DNA of 30,929 nt from Larix sibirica (Eukaryota; Streptophyta; Pinopsida; Pinales; Pinaceae), in NCBI GenBank assembly GCA_004151065.3, contig NWUY0300004964.1, positions 42,573 through 73,501 of the forward strand. Direction: 5' to 3'. Shown here piece after piece: positions 21,561 through 30,929 of the stretch. The translations under genes were made by a program, and so were the position numbers. Positions within the stretch are counted from its first letter, which is position 1; every line of letters starts with the position of its first letter. A model generated the notes under the pieces. The model saw only the letters and a program-made list of their open reading frames with translations, was not told the origin of the DNA and did no database searches.

Positions 21561-23254
21561 GATAATTTGTCAAATGCATTCAACATTCCACCTGTCTTCA
21601 ACTCAGTATTCGAGTGTCATGAGAACGCTGCCAATCATTGGTCACAATTCATCAATGGTGTGAAGTGGTCACAACCCATATATGGAGTTAACATTGGTGT
21701 CGATTCAGATGACATTCAACGATTTATTTTCTTTTAAAGAGGCATCGACATTTTGAAATGGTAAGGAATGTGCCTTATCTGGCCTTAATGGAACTGATTC
21801 CCAAACCATGGAGAGGATAAAAACTACAGAGCTATTCCAAAATAGAGCTCTAAACCTCCATCGCAGGTCATAACTTCTGGACAATTTTGCACAAAGGGAG
21901 AATGCGTTCATTTGGAGGAAAAGGTAGAAGCTGAAAATGAGAGAGTGTCTTCAACGCATTCACCAGCAATATCATTGCACCAATTGATGATATACTCAGT
22001 ATTTATACCGCACAACGAGTATCCTCATTCCTGGTGCACAGAATATGAGGACGGAGTGGAGGATGCAACCTGGTCGTCACCTACTAGGGTTTTGAATGGT
22101 ATTCTATGTTTCGCAGCTCCACAAACAACAATGACAAGCTGCAATTACTCAATAAAAAATATGGTTTTCCCTTGGTCGCATGCTCCATATACAAAGGTTG
22201 AAATTCCGCAAAAGGTTATGCACCAGCCTCATTCAATCTTCAATGCTTTTGACACAGTGGCGGGAAGTAGCAGAGCTATTCAACACTTCTTCAATGCAGC
22301 ACTTGGAAACAAAATAGGGTTTCCTTGGAGAGAGAGCGCCTCACATATCTCTCATGCAACTCTTTTATAATTCATAGGAACACCTTCACCACTATCATCA
22401 TTATCACAAGATGTCTTTCACGCTGGCATCGCCACTCTTCACGTCGGGTTCACCATGGTACTGTGGAAAGGGCATGAGGAGGCCATAAAATATTTAACAA
22501 TATGCATCAGTACGCAGTAGAAATATTAGCATCTCCACATAGCTTAAGAATAGAGATGCTAGCCATTTCATAAAAAAATCGATAAGGAGATGAAAAAGTA
22601 TTGGAGTACGAACCAGGTAATTTGCAGTATGTTGCAGGTGAGGTAACGTGTCAGGTAAGGAATAATGCTAACGCTACCACTATGGAACGATAGCGCTGCC
22701 ATTGCCAGATAACGTAGATAACACAGGAGGTTGGGAGATTAATGCAGAAGACAATACCTCACACACCATTATGCATATCTGAGCATGCAAACAAGAAAGC
22801 TTGAATTAGGGTGTGTTGACTGTCATGAAGAAAGCAAGGAATGAGAAGAGTTAGAGATGAGACCAAAAATATGGATTTGCAGGTGGGTAGGTCTGAAGGA
22901 ATAATTATTGTGCTAGATAAACATAGATATGTAGGGAAGAAACGCTTGTAGGTCTGGGATGACAGTGGAGCATGTGAACGGTCACACAAAGGAAAGGAAC
23001 AGCACTCTTAATTAATTTATAAATGCACACAGAGAGCAGAGAATATTTCTGGAGATGGTCGAACGGTGCAAAATGTCGGGTTTGAGTAGAAGGTATAGGG
23101 CAGGTTCATTCAACATAATGGAGAGTAACATTCACCAAGAAGAATTAATCCACATGCATGTCAGCTACACGAATGAGTAGAGGGAAGAATAATATCCAAC
23201 AAACTGGAATGCAGTATAATTGGCAAGGGAATCACATGCCATGGGTTTAAAATA
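21561..23254. other. Unassigned region with a TATA-like box
   Basis: No recognisable gene. A plus-strand open frame of 152 codons (21912-22370) has no family motif and Cys/Ser/His-rich composition typical of chance frames. On the minus strand TATAAATA (22000-22007) lies in a promoter-like setting, with a pyrimidine-rich stretch downstream. If the primer binding site at 23255-23267 belongs to an element, this region would be its interior, but no Gag or Pol motif is visible. Confidence 0.35.
22000..22007 (-). promoter_or_regulatory. TATA-like box in unassigned region
   Basis: TATAAATA on the minus strand within GCGGTATAAATACTGAG. It could be part of an LTR or old gene promoter; no downstream coding frame supports a choice. 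Confidence 0.25.
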
Positions 23255-23267
23255 GGCTCTGATACCA
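23255..23267 (-). other. Primer binding site (initiator tRNA-Met type)
   Basis: The minus strand reads TGGTATCAGAGCC, the common plant retrotransposon site complementary to the 3' end of initiator tRNA-Met. It follows an LTR-like end (CACCTTACA) by one base. It therefore marks the 5' LTR/interior boundary of an element whose interior would run leftwards. Confidence 0.75.
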
Positions 23268-23268
23268 C

Positions 23269-23383
23269 TGTAAGGTGCCCAAACGGTCACATAGAAAATT
23301 AATTCATGAAGACATAGGAAATAGGCATCAAAGCACCCAATCTTCTCAANAAACCAAGATGAGATGGTTAGAATATTCCAACA
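23269..23383 (-). mobile_element. Short LTR-like end next to the primer binding site
   Basis: On the minus strand the segment begins TGTTGGAATATTCTAACC at 23383 and ends CACCTTACA at 23269, giving TG...CA ends and a length of about 115 bp, the size seen in TRIM elements. Its first 22 bases match 18 of 22 at the start of the solo LTR at 9169. No second copy or target duplication was found, so the left boundary is uncertain and a longer LTR is possible. An ambiguous base is at 23350. Confidence 0.4.
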
Positions 23384-23815
23384 ATAGGGGTAGTCACCAA
23401 TGAATATTTATCATTCTTGGGTAGCCGAATTGGTTTCGTATTCATCTTATGAGGTGGTATGTACCTAGGAAAAATAGTCATAGACCCAGACACAAAAGAT
23501 TCAACATCATGTCTACCCTTGGTCCTTTCCTATGGATTCACATTATGGTTCAAATTCCTAGATTTCTTTGGCACATTCTCTGGAATGTGTAGTGATAGCA
23601 CTATTATTTTATCTTCACTAATCAGTACAAACCCCCACATGTTAACCTCCTCAACAGATCCATGTTCTTCAATCGTTGCAAATAAATCAGCTTGCATCCT
23701 GATACTCTTCTCAGTTAAACTCAATTTGTGTAAGTGCTTAAACTCTAGCTTGTTGAATACACCTTAGCATTGAGACAACAATGATTCCCTATCGATTGGT
23801 GAATGCGCTTTTAAA
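23384..23815 (-). pseudogene. Unrecognised coding relic of about 145 codons
   Basis: The minus-strand frame is open apart from two stops: HSPIDRESLLSQC, FNKLEFKHLHKLSLTEKS, MQADLFATIEEHGSVEEVNM, WGFVLISEDKIIVLSLHIPE, then after a TAG at 23530 RYIPPHKMNTKPIRLPKNDK. It reads like true former coding sequence, and stops abruptly where the LTR-like end begins. It lies about 420 bp downstream of the element C integrase on the same strand, so it may be an extra frame of that element or part of another one. I do not recognise the family. Confidence 0.4.
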
Positions 23816-24239
23816 ATTAGTTATGTGTGCGATTCTCTGTCGTTCCCAATGTTGAGTGAATCAGCCAAATCCTTTCAATCATCCTGGTGGTAGTGACGAA
23901 TATGTTCACACAATTGATTCTATTCAGAAATTAAGGAAGAAAGTCCACTAACACCGCCACTTTGTCTTCCATAAAGGAAGTCATTAATGCGCATTAAATG
24001 GAACCACGATAGATCACCCACCGCAACAGATGCTTATCTACTTCAACAAAATAAACTACGATAGACCCTCAACCATCCTACTTGACACAACAGTTTGATG
24101 CTAAAAATAAGTTGGGGTTTCCAAAACTTTGACACGGAAACACTTCGACACAAAAATAACTTGGGGTTCCAAAACGTATATACAGACAAAAAGAAAAAGA
24201 TTTTTCTTTTTTTATATACAAGCATTTGTATAGAGATCT
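23816..24239. other. 3' flank of element C, with short direct repeats
   Basis: No gene supported. The motif TTGGGGTT(T)CCAAAAC occurs at about 24111-24127 and 24159-24175 on the plus strand. A pyrimidine run near 24200 would read as a purine tract on the minus strand, a possible polypurine tract before a 3' LTR; no LTR boundary was confirmed. Confidence 0.3.
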
Positions 24240-25524
24240 TCAATGCAAGAAGACACAGATGTCCCTATAAGGTTTCAGTTGGTTTCCATTTACCAAACCA
24301 TTGAGGAGTTCGCCATCAAGCTTCTGCAACTGCATTGCACCTCCCTTTGTCACATAATTGATGACATCAGGACCTAGCCAATACATCCTTAGATTTCCAA
24401 GGTGTTTGAAAAACTTACTATCATAAAGAAGAACTAAGTCTCCTCGCTGGAACTACTTCCTGGTGATGTAGCGATCATGCAATGCCTATTCTCTATTTTT
24501 CTAAACTTGCTAGTGAAATCTTGCGATAAACCTTTCTTCTTCTATTTGAAGTAATTGTGACAATGTCTCTTATACAGTACCAATATCATACATACCAATG
24601 CAAGCAACAACCCTTAAACTTGTTACAATATATTCCATAGGAATGACAACATCTTGTCCATACATTAGTCTAAAGGGTGTCTGGCTGTCAATTTTTTGCA
24701 TGTTGTTCTGTAAGCCCATAAAACTACAGGAAGTTTCAAGTCCCAGTTGTCACGGTTCACATTACAAACCTTATTCAATGCATGTTCAAGAATCTTGTTA
24801 AATGCTTCGACGGTCCCATTTCCTATGGGTGATATGGGGTGCTCTTCTTGTGATAAATATGGAGTTCTTTTGTAAGTGCTTATATAGTCTTGTTAACAAA
24901 GAACCATGATCACTTAGTAAAACTCAAGGGAAACCAAACCTTGTAACAACATTTTCAAAAAGAAACTTCGTAGCAGTCGCAACACTACAATATCACACTG
25001 GTGCAGCCTCATCCCATCTAGTAAGATATTTAGCCGTAGTGATAGTGTACCTTGCTCCAGTCCTTTTCCCTGGTGGATTTATTGGACCCACAAAATCAAT
25101 AGCCCATTTATCGAAGGNCCTACAACGTAACTTGTGGTACTAATGGCATTTCATCCTTCCTTGATGGTTTCCCAATCCTCTGGCATAGTTCGCAATTCTT
25201 ACAATACTACTTGGCATCCTTATGGATGGTAGGACACCACAACCCAACCCTTAAAATCTTATGCGCAATATCTTTTCTTGCATAGCGGCCTCCCACAACA
25301 CCACCATGAGATTAATCCAAAATCATTAGTCCTTCATATGCTAAAACACATCGAAGCAATACCTCATCTGGTCCAAATTTATACAATTGACCTACTATCA
25401 GTTGATAATCCACGGATTTAAAAACTAACTGCTTATTTTGTGCGGTCATGTGTCCTTCTGGTGCCACTCCTGTAGACAATAAATTCACAATATCTTCAAA
25501 GTATTGATCTACCATTCTTACCAA
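24240..25524 (-). pseudogene. Element C integrase (relic)
   Basis: Integrase of element C. Upstream of the zinc-binding domain is a linker (YQLIVGQLYKFGPDEVLLRC). The zinc-binding domain reads SHGGVVGGRYARKDIAHKI, then CKNCELCQ. Catalytic core: WAIDFVGPI (Asp 1), VLLSDHGSL (Asp 2, near 24910), and GTVEAFNKILEHAL (Glu, near 24805). The C-terminal part has GDLVLLYDSKFFKHLGNLR, LGPDVINYVTKGGAMQL and LDGELLNGLVNGNQLKPY. The catalytic triad is intact, but there are stops, a 1-nt frameshift just before NGTVEAF, and an N at 25118. A TAG at 24823-24825 replaces the Gln of HPQ-x-NG, the same site that is hit in element B. Confidence 0.9.
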
Positions 25525-26082
25525 GAAAATTTGTGCATCTGGGAGGTTATCTTCTAATTTGGTTGGTTCCTATTTTGTTTCCAACCTTGAAAAATGGTTA
25601 GACCCCGCATTCAACCTCCCTGTATTGAATACAATCTCAAAATCATATTCTTGGAACAATAAGAGCCATCGACGGATCTTTCCCCCCAACACTGGCTTAT
25701 TAACGAGGTACTTCAAAGAAGACTGATCTGTAAACATTTTAAAGTGCCCCTCTATTAGATAATGCTTGAACTTTTGCAAGGCATATACCATAGCTAGCCC
25801 TTCCCTCTCTGTCGTAGTATAATTTTTTTTTATCGTCAACAATTTTCTGCTAGCAAATTCAATTGGATGATCACTAGATCCTTCACATGGCTGAGCGAGA
25901 ACTGCACCCAGAGCAACTGAAGACACATCAACATGCAAATGGAATTCTTTTTGCCAGTATGGAAATATCAAAATAGGAACTGTCACCATTTTCTCTTTTA
26001 ACGTGTAGAGGCTCTGCTAACACTCTTCATTCCACTGAAACTTCACATCTTTATTTAAGAGATTTTCCATAGAAGCTGTAAT
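25525..26082 (-). pseudogene. Element C RNase H (relic)
   Basis: The clearest domain in the window. From 25989 it reads FPYWQKEFHLHVDVSSVALG (first catalytic Asp), AVLAQPCEGSSDHPIEFASR, NYTTTEREGLAMVYALQKF (catalytic Glu), HFKMFTDQSSLKYLVNKPVL (catalytic Asp), RRWLLLFQEYDFEIVF and SNHFSRLETK at the usual RNase H end. The open frame is 25570-25989; the part to 26082 connects to RT (FQWNEEC). All catalytic acidic residues are visible. It is followed by a stop before the integrase linker. Confidence 0.93.
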
Positions 26083-27352
26083 CTAACCACATGCTTTTAT
26101 AAACTTCCTATAATAGCATGTATGTCCCATATTTTTCCTTAGTTGTCGAACTGAAGTAGGTGGAGGTAGATCTACTATCATTACAATCTTCGCAGGATGC
26201 ACCAACAATCCTTGCTTACAAACCACATGACCAAACAATATGCCAATTGGGACACAAAATATACACTTCTTCAAATTTAACGAGATCCGATACTCTCTAC
26301 AACATTCTAACATTCATCTTAAACATTCAATATGATCTTTAGTACACCATATACTGTCCAATCATCAAAGCATAGTATAAGAAATTTATGAATAAATTTT
26401 TTAAAAGAAACAACAACTACTATTGAAAAAATTGCAGGAGCATTCTTCAAACCAAAGGGCATTACTGTATATTGGAAGCAACCCCATTTTGTTGCAAACG
26501 TTGTCTTGTGCTGATATTCCTTGGCAATTCTTATCTAATGGTACCCATAAAATCCGTCGGTAAATGAGTATGCTTCTTGACCTCCAACATTTTCTAGCTC
26601 TTCATATGTAAATGGCATCGGAAAAGGATCATGTAGACAGGAATCATTCAGCTTCCTTAAATCAACACAAATTTGAATCTCACCGTTCATTTTATCTTGT
26701 ACTACCATAGGACTAATCCTACTCTGACTCTTCGACAGACTCAATAATGACTACATCCATCATTTTATCAAGCTCGGCTCTAAATTGTTCTTTGTTCAGG
26801 GGATTCAGTCTATAAGGGATTTTCTTAATTGGATTAGCACCTAGTTTAAATGGGATATTCATCTCTCCTAGGTATCCAACAATTCCTTTCATCTCATAAA
26901 ACTTGGTAGGAAATAAATATTGAAACTCATGCAGTAAATTTAGTGATTTCCCAATATTCTCCAATATTTTCAAATTTAGGGTTTTCACGGAACCCAATAT
27001 TTACCTTATTTATCTTCAGTGGCTTCAAGAATTTGTTAGATGAAATCTATGGTTCCTTCAGGTCGCGGAATCCTTTAGTTTATGGGATATGCACATCTCT
27101 TATATCATCATCCTATGGCCCACCAGTGATATTATAACATTCCATCATTTCTTCGATTGTTGCAATCCATTGGGGAAAATTAGACATTGGTACAGGAATT
27201 TTTTCAAAAAAATTTGCTTTAATGATTTGCATAGTTGTATCTACTATTGGAATTTCATCTTCATAGTTAAATGTTTGTTTGAAACTCATCATCAGAATCT
27301 CTAGTGACATGTACCAATTCCTTGGTATAATATCCAGTGTGTGTATGAACAT
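26083..27352 (-). pseudogene. Element C reverse transcriptase and upstream linker (relic)
   Basis: Linker: LDIIPRNWYMSLEI and ATIEEMMECYNITGGP (27113-27352). RT begins near 26997 with LHEFQYLFPTKFYEMKGIVG, then IPYRLNPLNKEQFRAELDKM, MVVQDKMNGEIQICVDLRKL (26535-26744), YSFTDGFYGYH with the first catalytic Asp, MPFGLKNAPAIFS, and CFDDWTVYG with the Asp pair at 26361-26366. The position before the DD motif is Cys-Phe rather than the more common Tyr-Leu or Phe-Leu. The end reads SLNLKKCIFCVPIGILFGHV and LPPPTSVRQLRKNMGHTCYY. Motif spacing is normal; at least three frame changes and several stops break it. Confidence 0.9.
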
Positions 27353-28300
27353 GTGAACCCATTCTTGCTTAGGTATGTTCTGCCATATTACACTACAAGT
27401 GGTCAGATGATCAACTGGTTTAGTTAACCCATTATATTTTTCTCTAACATATGGGACTCCCTCGCTAGACCAAATTTCTAAGAATCGTCTACACTACGGC
27501 CTTCCCATTATAGACTATTTGTGAATAGCCCACCACCTTGCCGGTGTTGCTTTCAAGGCCACATCTAATGCCAACAGTCATTGTTGTTCTGGTACCTTAA
27601 CTTCAAACTCAACAATAAATTTATCTAGATTAGGCAAACCTTCATAGGTGGGAAGGTCACATACCTCTTTACCGACCCATCATAATGACTTTGTAACTTG
27701 AGCACATCTTTGGATTGAGACCTCATGTGGCCTATTCTATCAATTCTTGAGAGCTTCTCCAAAATATGATGAACATGAACTAACACTCTTCCGTCTTAAT
27801 GTACCGTCCGTTGTGGGATTGATATAATCGTTTATCCTTGAGGATACATTTTAAATATTTTCCAGGTTTTGGGCATCATATTCCTCCTTTACCAGTCGAC
27901 ATACCTTTGACCCTCTAGCGGATCCAGAGGTTCGGAAACTCTTATTTCATTGTTCTCAAATGTTAGCATCCTCTTCTTGAAGTTGATAATAGTTTGGTTA
28001 TGAATTTCCTAGTATATTCCCAGGAGTGTAAGATATGGATTGGTATCATCAACAATATTTATGACCTCAAAATCTACAAAAGTTCGCAGTCCCTTCACTT
28101 CGATAGGGACTCCTACCATCCTTCCAAAGGGTATGAATTTTCGTTGATTTTCCAATATCAGTTGAATAGGCGCCACACTAATTTAGGCATTCCCATATTT
28201 TCCCAAGCCTAGTTAGTAAGAATGTTCACATCTGAGCCCAGATCTAAAATAACAAAGTCCATATCATAATCTCTAATCTATGCATTAAGTCATAGATCCT
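27353..28300 (-). pseudogene. Element C aspartic protease and linker (relic)
   Basis: The active-site motif DLGSD lies at 28230-28244 within MDFVILDLGSDVNILTN, then AWENMGMPKLVW. This plant Ty3 form has Leu between the catalytic Asp and Gly. Further on, in other frames, come remnants such as MLTFENNEIRVSEPLDPLEG, the usual tract after the protease in this family. The remainder toward 27353 is heavily mutated. The protease would release Gag and Pol products from the polyprotein; it cannot do so here because of multiple stops. Confidence 0.8.
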
Positions 28301-30344
28301 GTCTAGCTTTTGTTTTCTTTTGAACATGGTCCATAGCTCTTGCTTGCCTCATTTATCCATCAGATTCTCCAATTGAATTATGTAATTTACGTAATGCATT
28401 TTCATCCTTAATTAGAGCCAAAAAAACTTTTTGAAAATTTATGTAGAGCACTTACCTTTCCTTGAATTTTCCTTGATACAAAGCGGTCGAAGCAAGGTGG
28501 CATGTCATAGACATGACCTTCTTCAAATACTGGTGGCAGGGAGGATATCGATTCCCCCTTATGGTTCCCCGTAAATTCATCGTGGCCTTCAAAGAAAACT
28601 CCCTTCTCTTTTTGAACATCAAATTGCAGCGACTATTGAACTGTTGATCTCACTCTCGGATCTGACTGGTGGTAGTGATTTACCTTGTCATCACCCATCG
28701 TAGCTCCCCCTATGGTGACCACAGTGACAATAGGCTACCTCTATCTTAGCTTAGCTGAAATCTTCTGAACATTTTGGTTCTAATTTCGGTTATTCTTCGC
28801 TTTCCATTTTTCTATAATATGGGGACAGTCTTCCATAGTATGGTCTAATGCCCTACAATATGTGCAGGTCGAAGTGGGCTTTAGGCATTATCTGGAATAA
28901 TTTCCTTGAGCACCAAGTTATAACATATTACATATCCTCTTCCTTGACCAAATCCTCCTCATCTAGATCCTCAGAATCCACCACACAACTAATCAAAATG
29001 TGCATTACTTATTTCGGCGTGTTCTTCTCCTTTCATGAGGAAAGTATCTATTGTGCGTTCTGTGAGCAACTTATATGCTCAAAATTCCTTTTCATTATGA
29101 CTGACTGATCGAAAAAAATTACAAAAAAATTTTTGTGGGGAACTCGCCATTTTCTGTAGAAAATAACATTCTTCTGGACGATGTCCTCTAGTTTGACAAA
29201 TTCTACACCATATTCCCATTCTAGGGTTCAACAAATTAGGAGCTCCAACATCAATATAGTCATGGAAAGTCGTACATTGATCTTTTGAGTGGACATCCTC
29301 CTTACATATTGTACACCAAACATATTCTCTTTTTTCCTTATCCTTCTTGATGTCTTGGATCTGAATTGACAAGTTCGCCAGCTGCGACTAAATTTGAGCC
29401 ATACTAGTTCCCATATCTCCGATAGGTGATGCTTCCAACTTCATAGCCAACTCAAGGGCCTCCTTCTGTGATGCAATCTTCTTTTGCATCAAAGGAACTC
29501 TGATATGAGGTAATAAAGTGGCTATAAACCAATCCTTAGGTTGAATGTCGTTCATTTGAAAACTTACAGGAGCCATCAATGTCTTGAATCCCTCATCGAA
29601 GTCCCAAACAATGTCATTTGGAAATTGTTTAATTTATTTGAGTTCAGTAATGCATTATGACATAGATTTTGGGTTTTTAAATTCACTCTTTAACCCATAT
29701 CTAACCTCTGCCAAATTCTTTGTTGGTTGTCCACTAGAAAATTTTAAAAGCTTCATGAACCAGTCCAGAGCACGACCCCTAAAGGTCGTAATTAGTTGAG
29801 CCAATTTGACATTATTATCTTGCACTTACTTAACAGTACAAACTGCATTACATAAATACCAATGATGCTCTAGGTCCTCTGACCCATTCCCATTAAAAAT
29901 TGGTAGTTTCATATCATCCCCAACCATTATGTTCCTCGGTGGAATTAGCTGACTTGGTATTAATGATCCACTAATTGAAATCTTATTACTTGGCAAAGTG
30001 CTACTCTGACTATTACCACTCCTTTGACTTTCTTGGAGAAACTATGATGAACTACTATGTCTTACCTCAGTCTCTGAATATGTACACATGCTCATGGGTA
30101 TTTAGCATCCTCGGGTCTAAGAAGGATCTGCATGTTCTTCTGCTATTGAAATGAGTTGTTATTCTTCCTCTTCATCATAAGAATCTTCATTGAGTTCTTG
30201 TACTAGTTCGTTGTCCCTTCTCTTGGTCGCACTGCAACCTTCTCTCCATGTCGTAGTTCTCCTCTGCTTGTTCGACTGAACTCTCTTCCCACTTTGCAAA
30301 AACCCACACTGTTCGTTTGTCTCACTCTCTTCTCCCCTTATCAT
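28301..30344 (-). pseudogene. Element C Gag with zinc knuckles (relic)
   Basis: Capsid/nucleocapsid protein. An acidic lead (ELVQELNEDSYDEEEE) is followed by MKLPIFNGNGSEDLEHHWYL, AQLITTFRGRALDWFMKLLK, KNLAEVRYGLKSEFKNPKSM, KDWFIATLLPHIRVPLMQKK and ALELAMKLEASPIGD, the retrotransposon Gag domain. Then come three zinc-knuckle positions: CTICKEDVHSKDQC (29274-29315) and CRICQTRGHRPEEC (29166-29207), both intact CX2CX4HX4C, and CNFFRSVSHNEKEF (29082-29123), where the second and last Cys are Phe. The part below 29079 is degraded and leads to the protease. Stops include several TAG. Confidence 0.9.
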
Positions 30345-30414
30345 TTCATCTCATTCCATACATTCTCCCAAACCTTCCTTCAGTCGACACCCATGCCCAC
30401 CGCCCACAGATGCT

Positions 30415-30929
30415 TTACTCGTCAGATTCCATCCTCATTACCCCTTTTTCACAGAGCAACATCTTAATCCACAAATTCAAAGATCTCAGGTACTTACCGC
30501 ACGGTCCTTGAAATAATTCTCTTCCCGCTACACTATACGACTTAATAGTGTCAACAACAAATCCGGTAATATACCCCTCTAATATACTATCTAGCGAGTA
30601 ATCCACAGCGCGTGAAATCTTATTACTCACATTTTTCAATCGCTAGATCATCCCAGGTGTCCAACTTCTAGGTTCACGTCCTTGGAATTTCGTCTTTTGA
30701 TAAATTAACCTTTCCATCCACTTAGTTAATATAACAGGAAAATCCCCAAATAAAACCTCATTAATATTGGAGAAAACATACTCATCTAGCCACGTTTCAT
30801 CATCCAATCGAGGGTGCTTTTTTTCATCTTTAGCAAACTCTCTCAACTTCTGATCTACCCAATCTTGGATCTTTGGCTTAATAGGATGCCACATATCCCA
30901 CATTCCCCTTCGACACAAATCCTGGTCCC
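30415..30929 (-). pseudogene. N-terminal extension upstream of element C Gag (partial)
   Basis: The frame runs in from the right edge and is open apart from one TAG at 30643-30645: MWHPIKPKIQDWVDQKLREF, LDDETWLDEYVFSNINEVLF, FPVILTKWMERLIYQKTKFQ, then KISRAVDYSLDSILEGYITG, YSVAGRELFQGPCGKYLRSL, ending MRMESDE at 30415. A frame change separates it from the acidic part of Gag at 30344. Position and strand make it the N-terminal part of the element C polyprotein or a small ORF upstream of it. No standard domain is recognised; it is charged and aromatic-rich and probably helical. Confidence 0.5.

Larger units (their letters stand above)
24240..30929 (-). mobile_element. Element C: Ty3/gypsy LTR retrotransposon, best preserved in the window
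   Basis: Minus strand order: N-terminal Gag extension, Gag with zinc knuckles, protease, RT, RNase H, integrase, ending with TGA at 24240. The element continues past the right edge. Domain motifs are closer to consensus than in A and B, and one stretch (25570-25989) is open for 139 codons. No LTRs were identified. The order with integrase last, the GPY-like end and the Gag sequence place it in Ty3/gypsy, non-chromovirus by absence of a visible chromodomain. Confidence 0.9.

Noticed and set aside
21912-22370. The 152-codon plus-strand open frame as a gene.
   Set aside because: No domain, no conserved-looking motif, no promoter on that strand; composition is typical of a chance frame.
24095-24304. 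Plus-strand frame with LGFQN repeats as a peptide gene.
   Set aside because: The repeat is a DNA-level duplication of TTGGGGTTCCAAAAC, and the right half overlaps the integrase C-terminus on the other strand.
1-30929. CRISPR arrays, tRNA or rRNA genes, bacterial operons.
   Set aside because: No regularly spaced repeats, no tRNA-like or rRNA-like sequence, and no ribosome-binding-site-linked gene clusters; the content is plant repeat DNA.

Overview
This looks like repeat-filled intergenic DNA from a large plant genome, most likely a gymnosperm. The reasons are: Ty3/gypsy retrotransposon relics in every large block, plant-type Gag and Pol motifs, AT-rich spacers, and no intact gene. The conifer suggestion rests on my recollection of similar Gag and Pol proteins and was not checked. 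Three single N bases (11063, 23350, 25118) mark unresolved sequence. No rRNA, tRNA, CRISPR or bacterial-type feature was seen.

Layout. 1-983 (+): coding-like fragments that may be the relic of a spliced gene. 1798-10785 (-): element A, a decayed Ty3/gypsy element reading Gag (to 6000), protease linker, RT, RNase H and integrase (ending at 1798), with a long 5' leader at 8174-10785. A 670-bp solo LTR (9169-9838) sits inside that leader with a perfect 5-bp target duplication. 11125-14560 (-): a second copy of the same family's 5' end (start of gag, leader, probable LTR with TATA box), truncated inside gag. 14560-16251: little that is recognisable; a short plus-strand relic and a possible polypurine tract/LTR start. 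16252-21560 (-): element B, which begins inside RNase H, has a complete integrase relic, and is followed on the same strand by a roughly 1070-codon relic reading frame with its own TATA-like box. 21561-23254: unassigned. 23255-23383 (-): an initiator-tRNA-Met primer binding site beside a short LTR-like end, abutting a coding relic (23384-23815). 24240-30929 (-): element C, the best preserved Ty3/gypsy element, with an N-terminal Gag extension, Gag with zinc knuckles, protease, RT, RNase H and integrase.

How it fits together. Elements A, the second copy, B and C all lie on the minus strand. In an intact element Gag packages the RNA, protease cuts the polyprotein, RT/RNase H copy it and integrase inserts the cDNA. 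Here every frame carries stops and shifts, so none can work alone. Many stops are TAG at positions where the family has Gln, as expected from deamination of methylated CAG sites.

The two least explained items are the long reading frame downstream of the element B integrase and the spliced-looking relic at the left edge.
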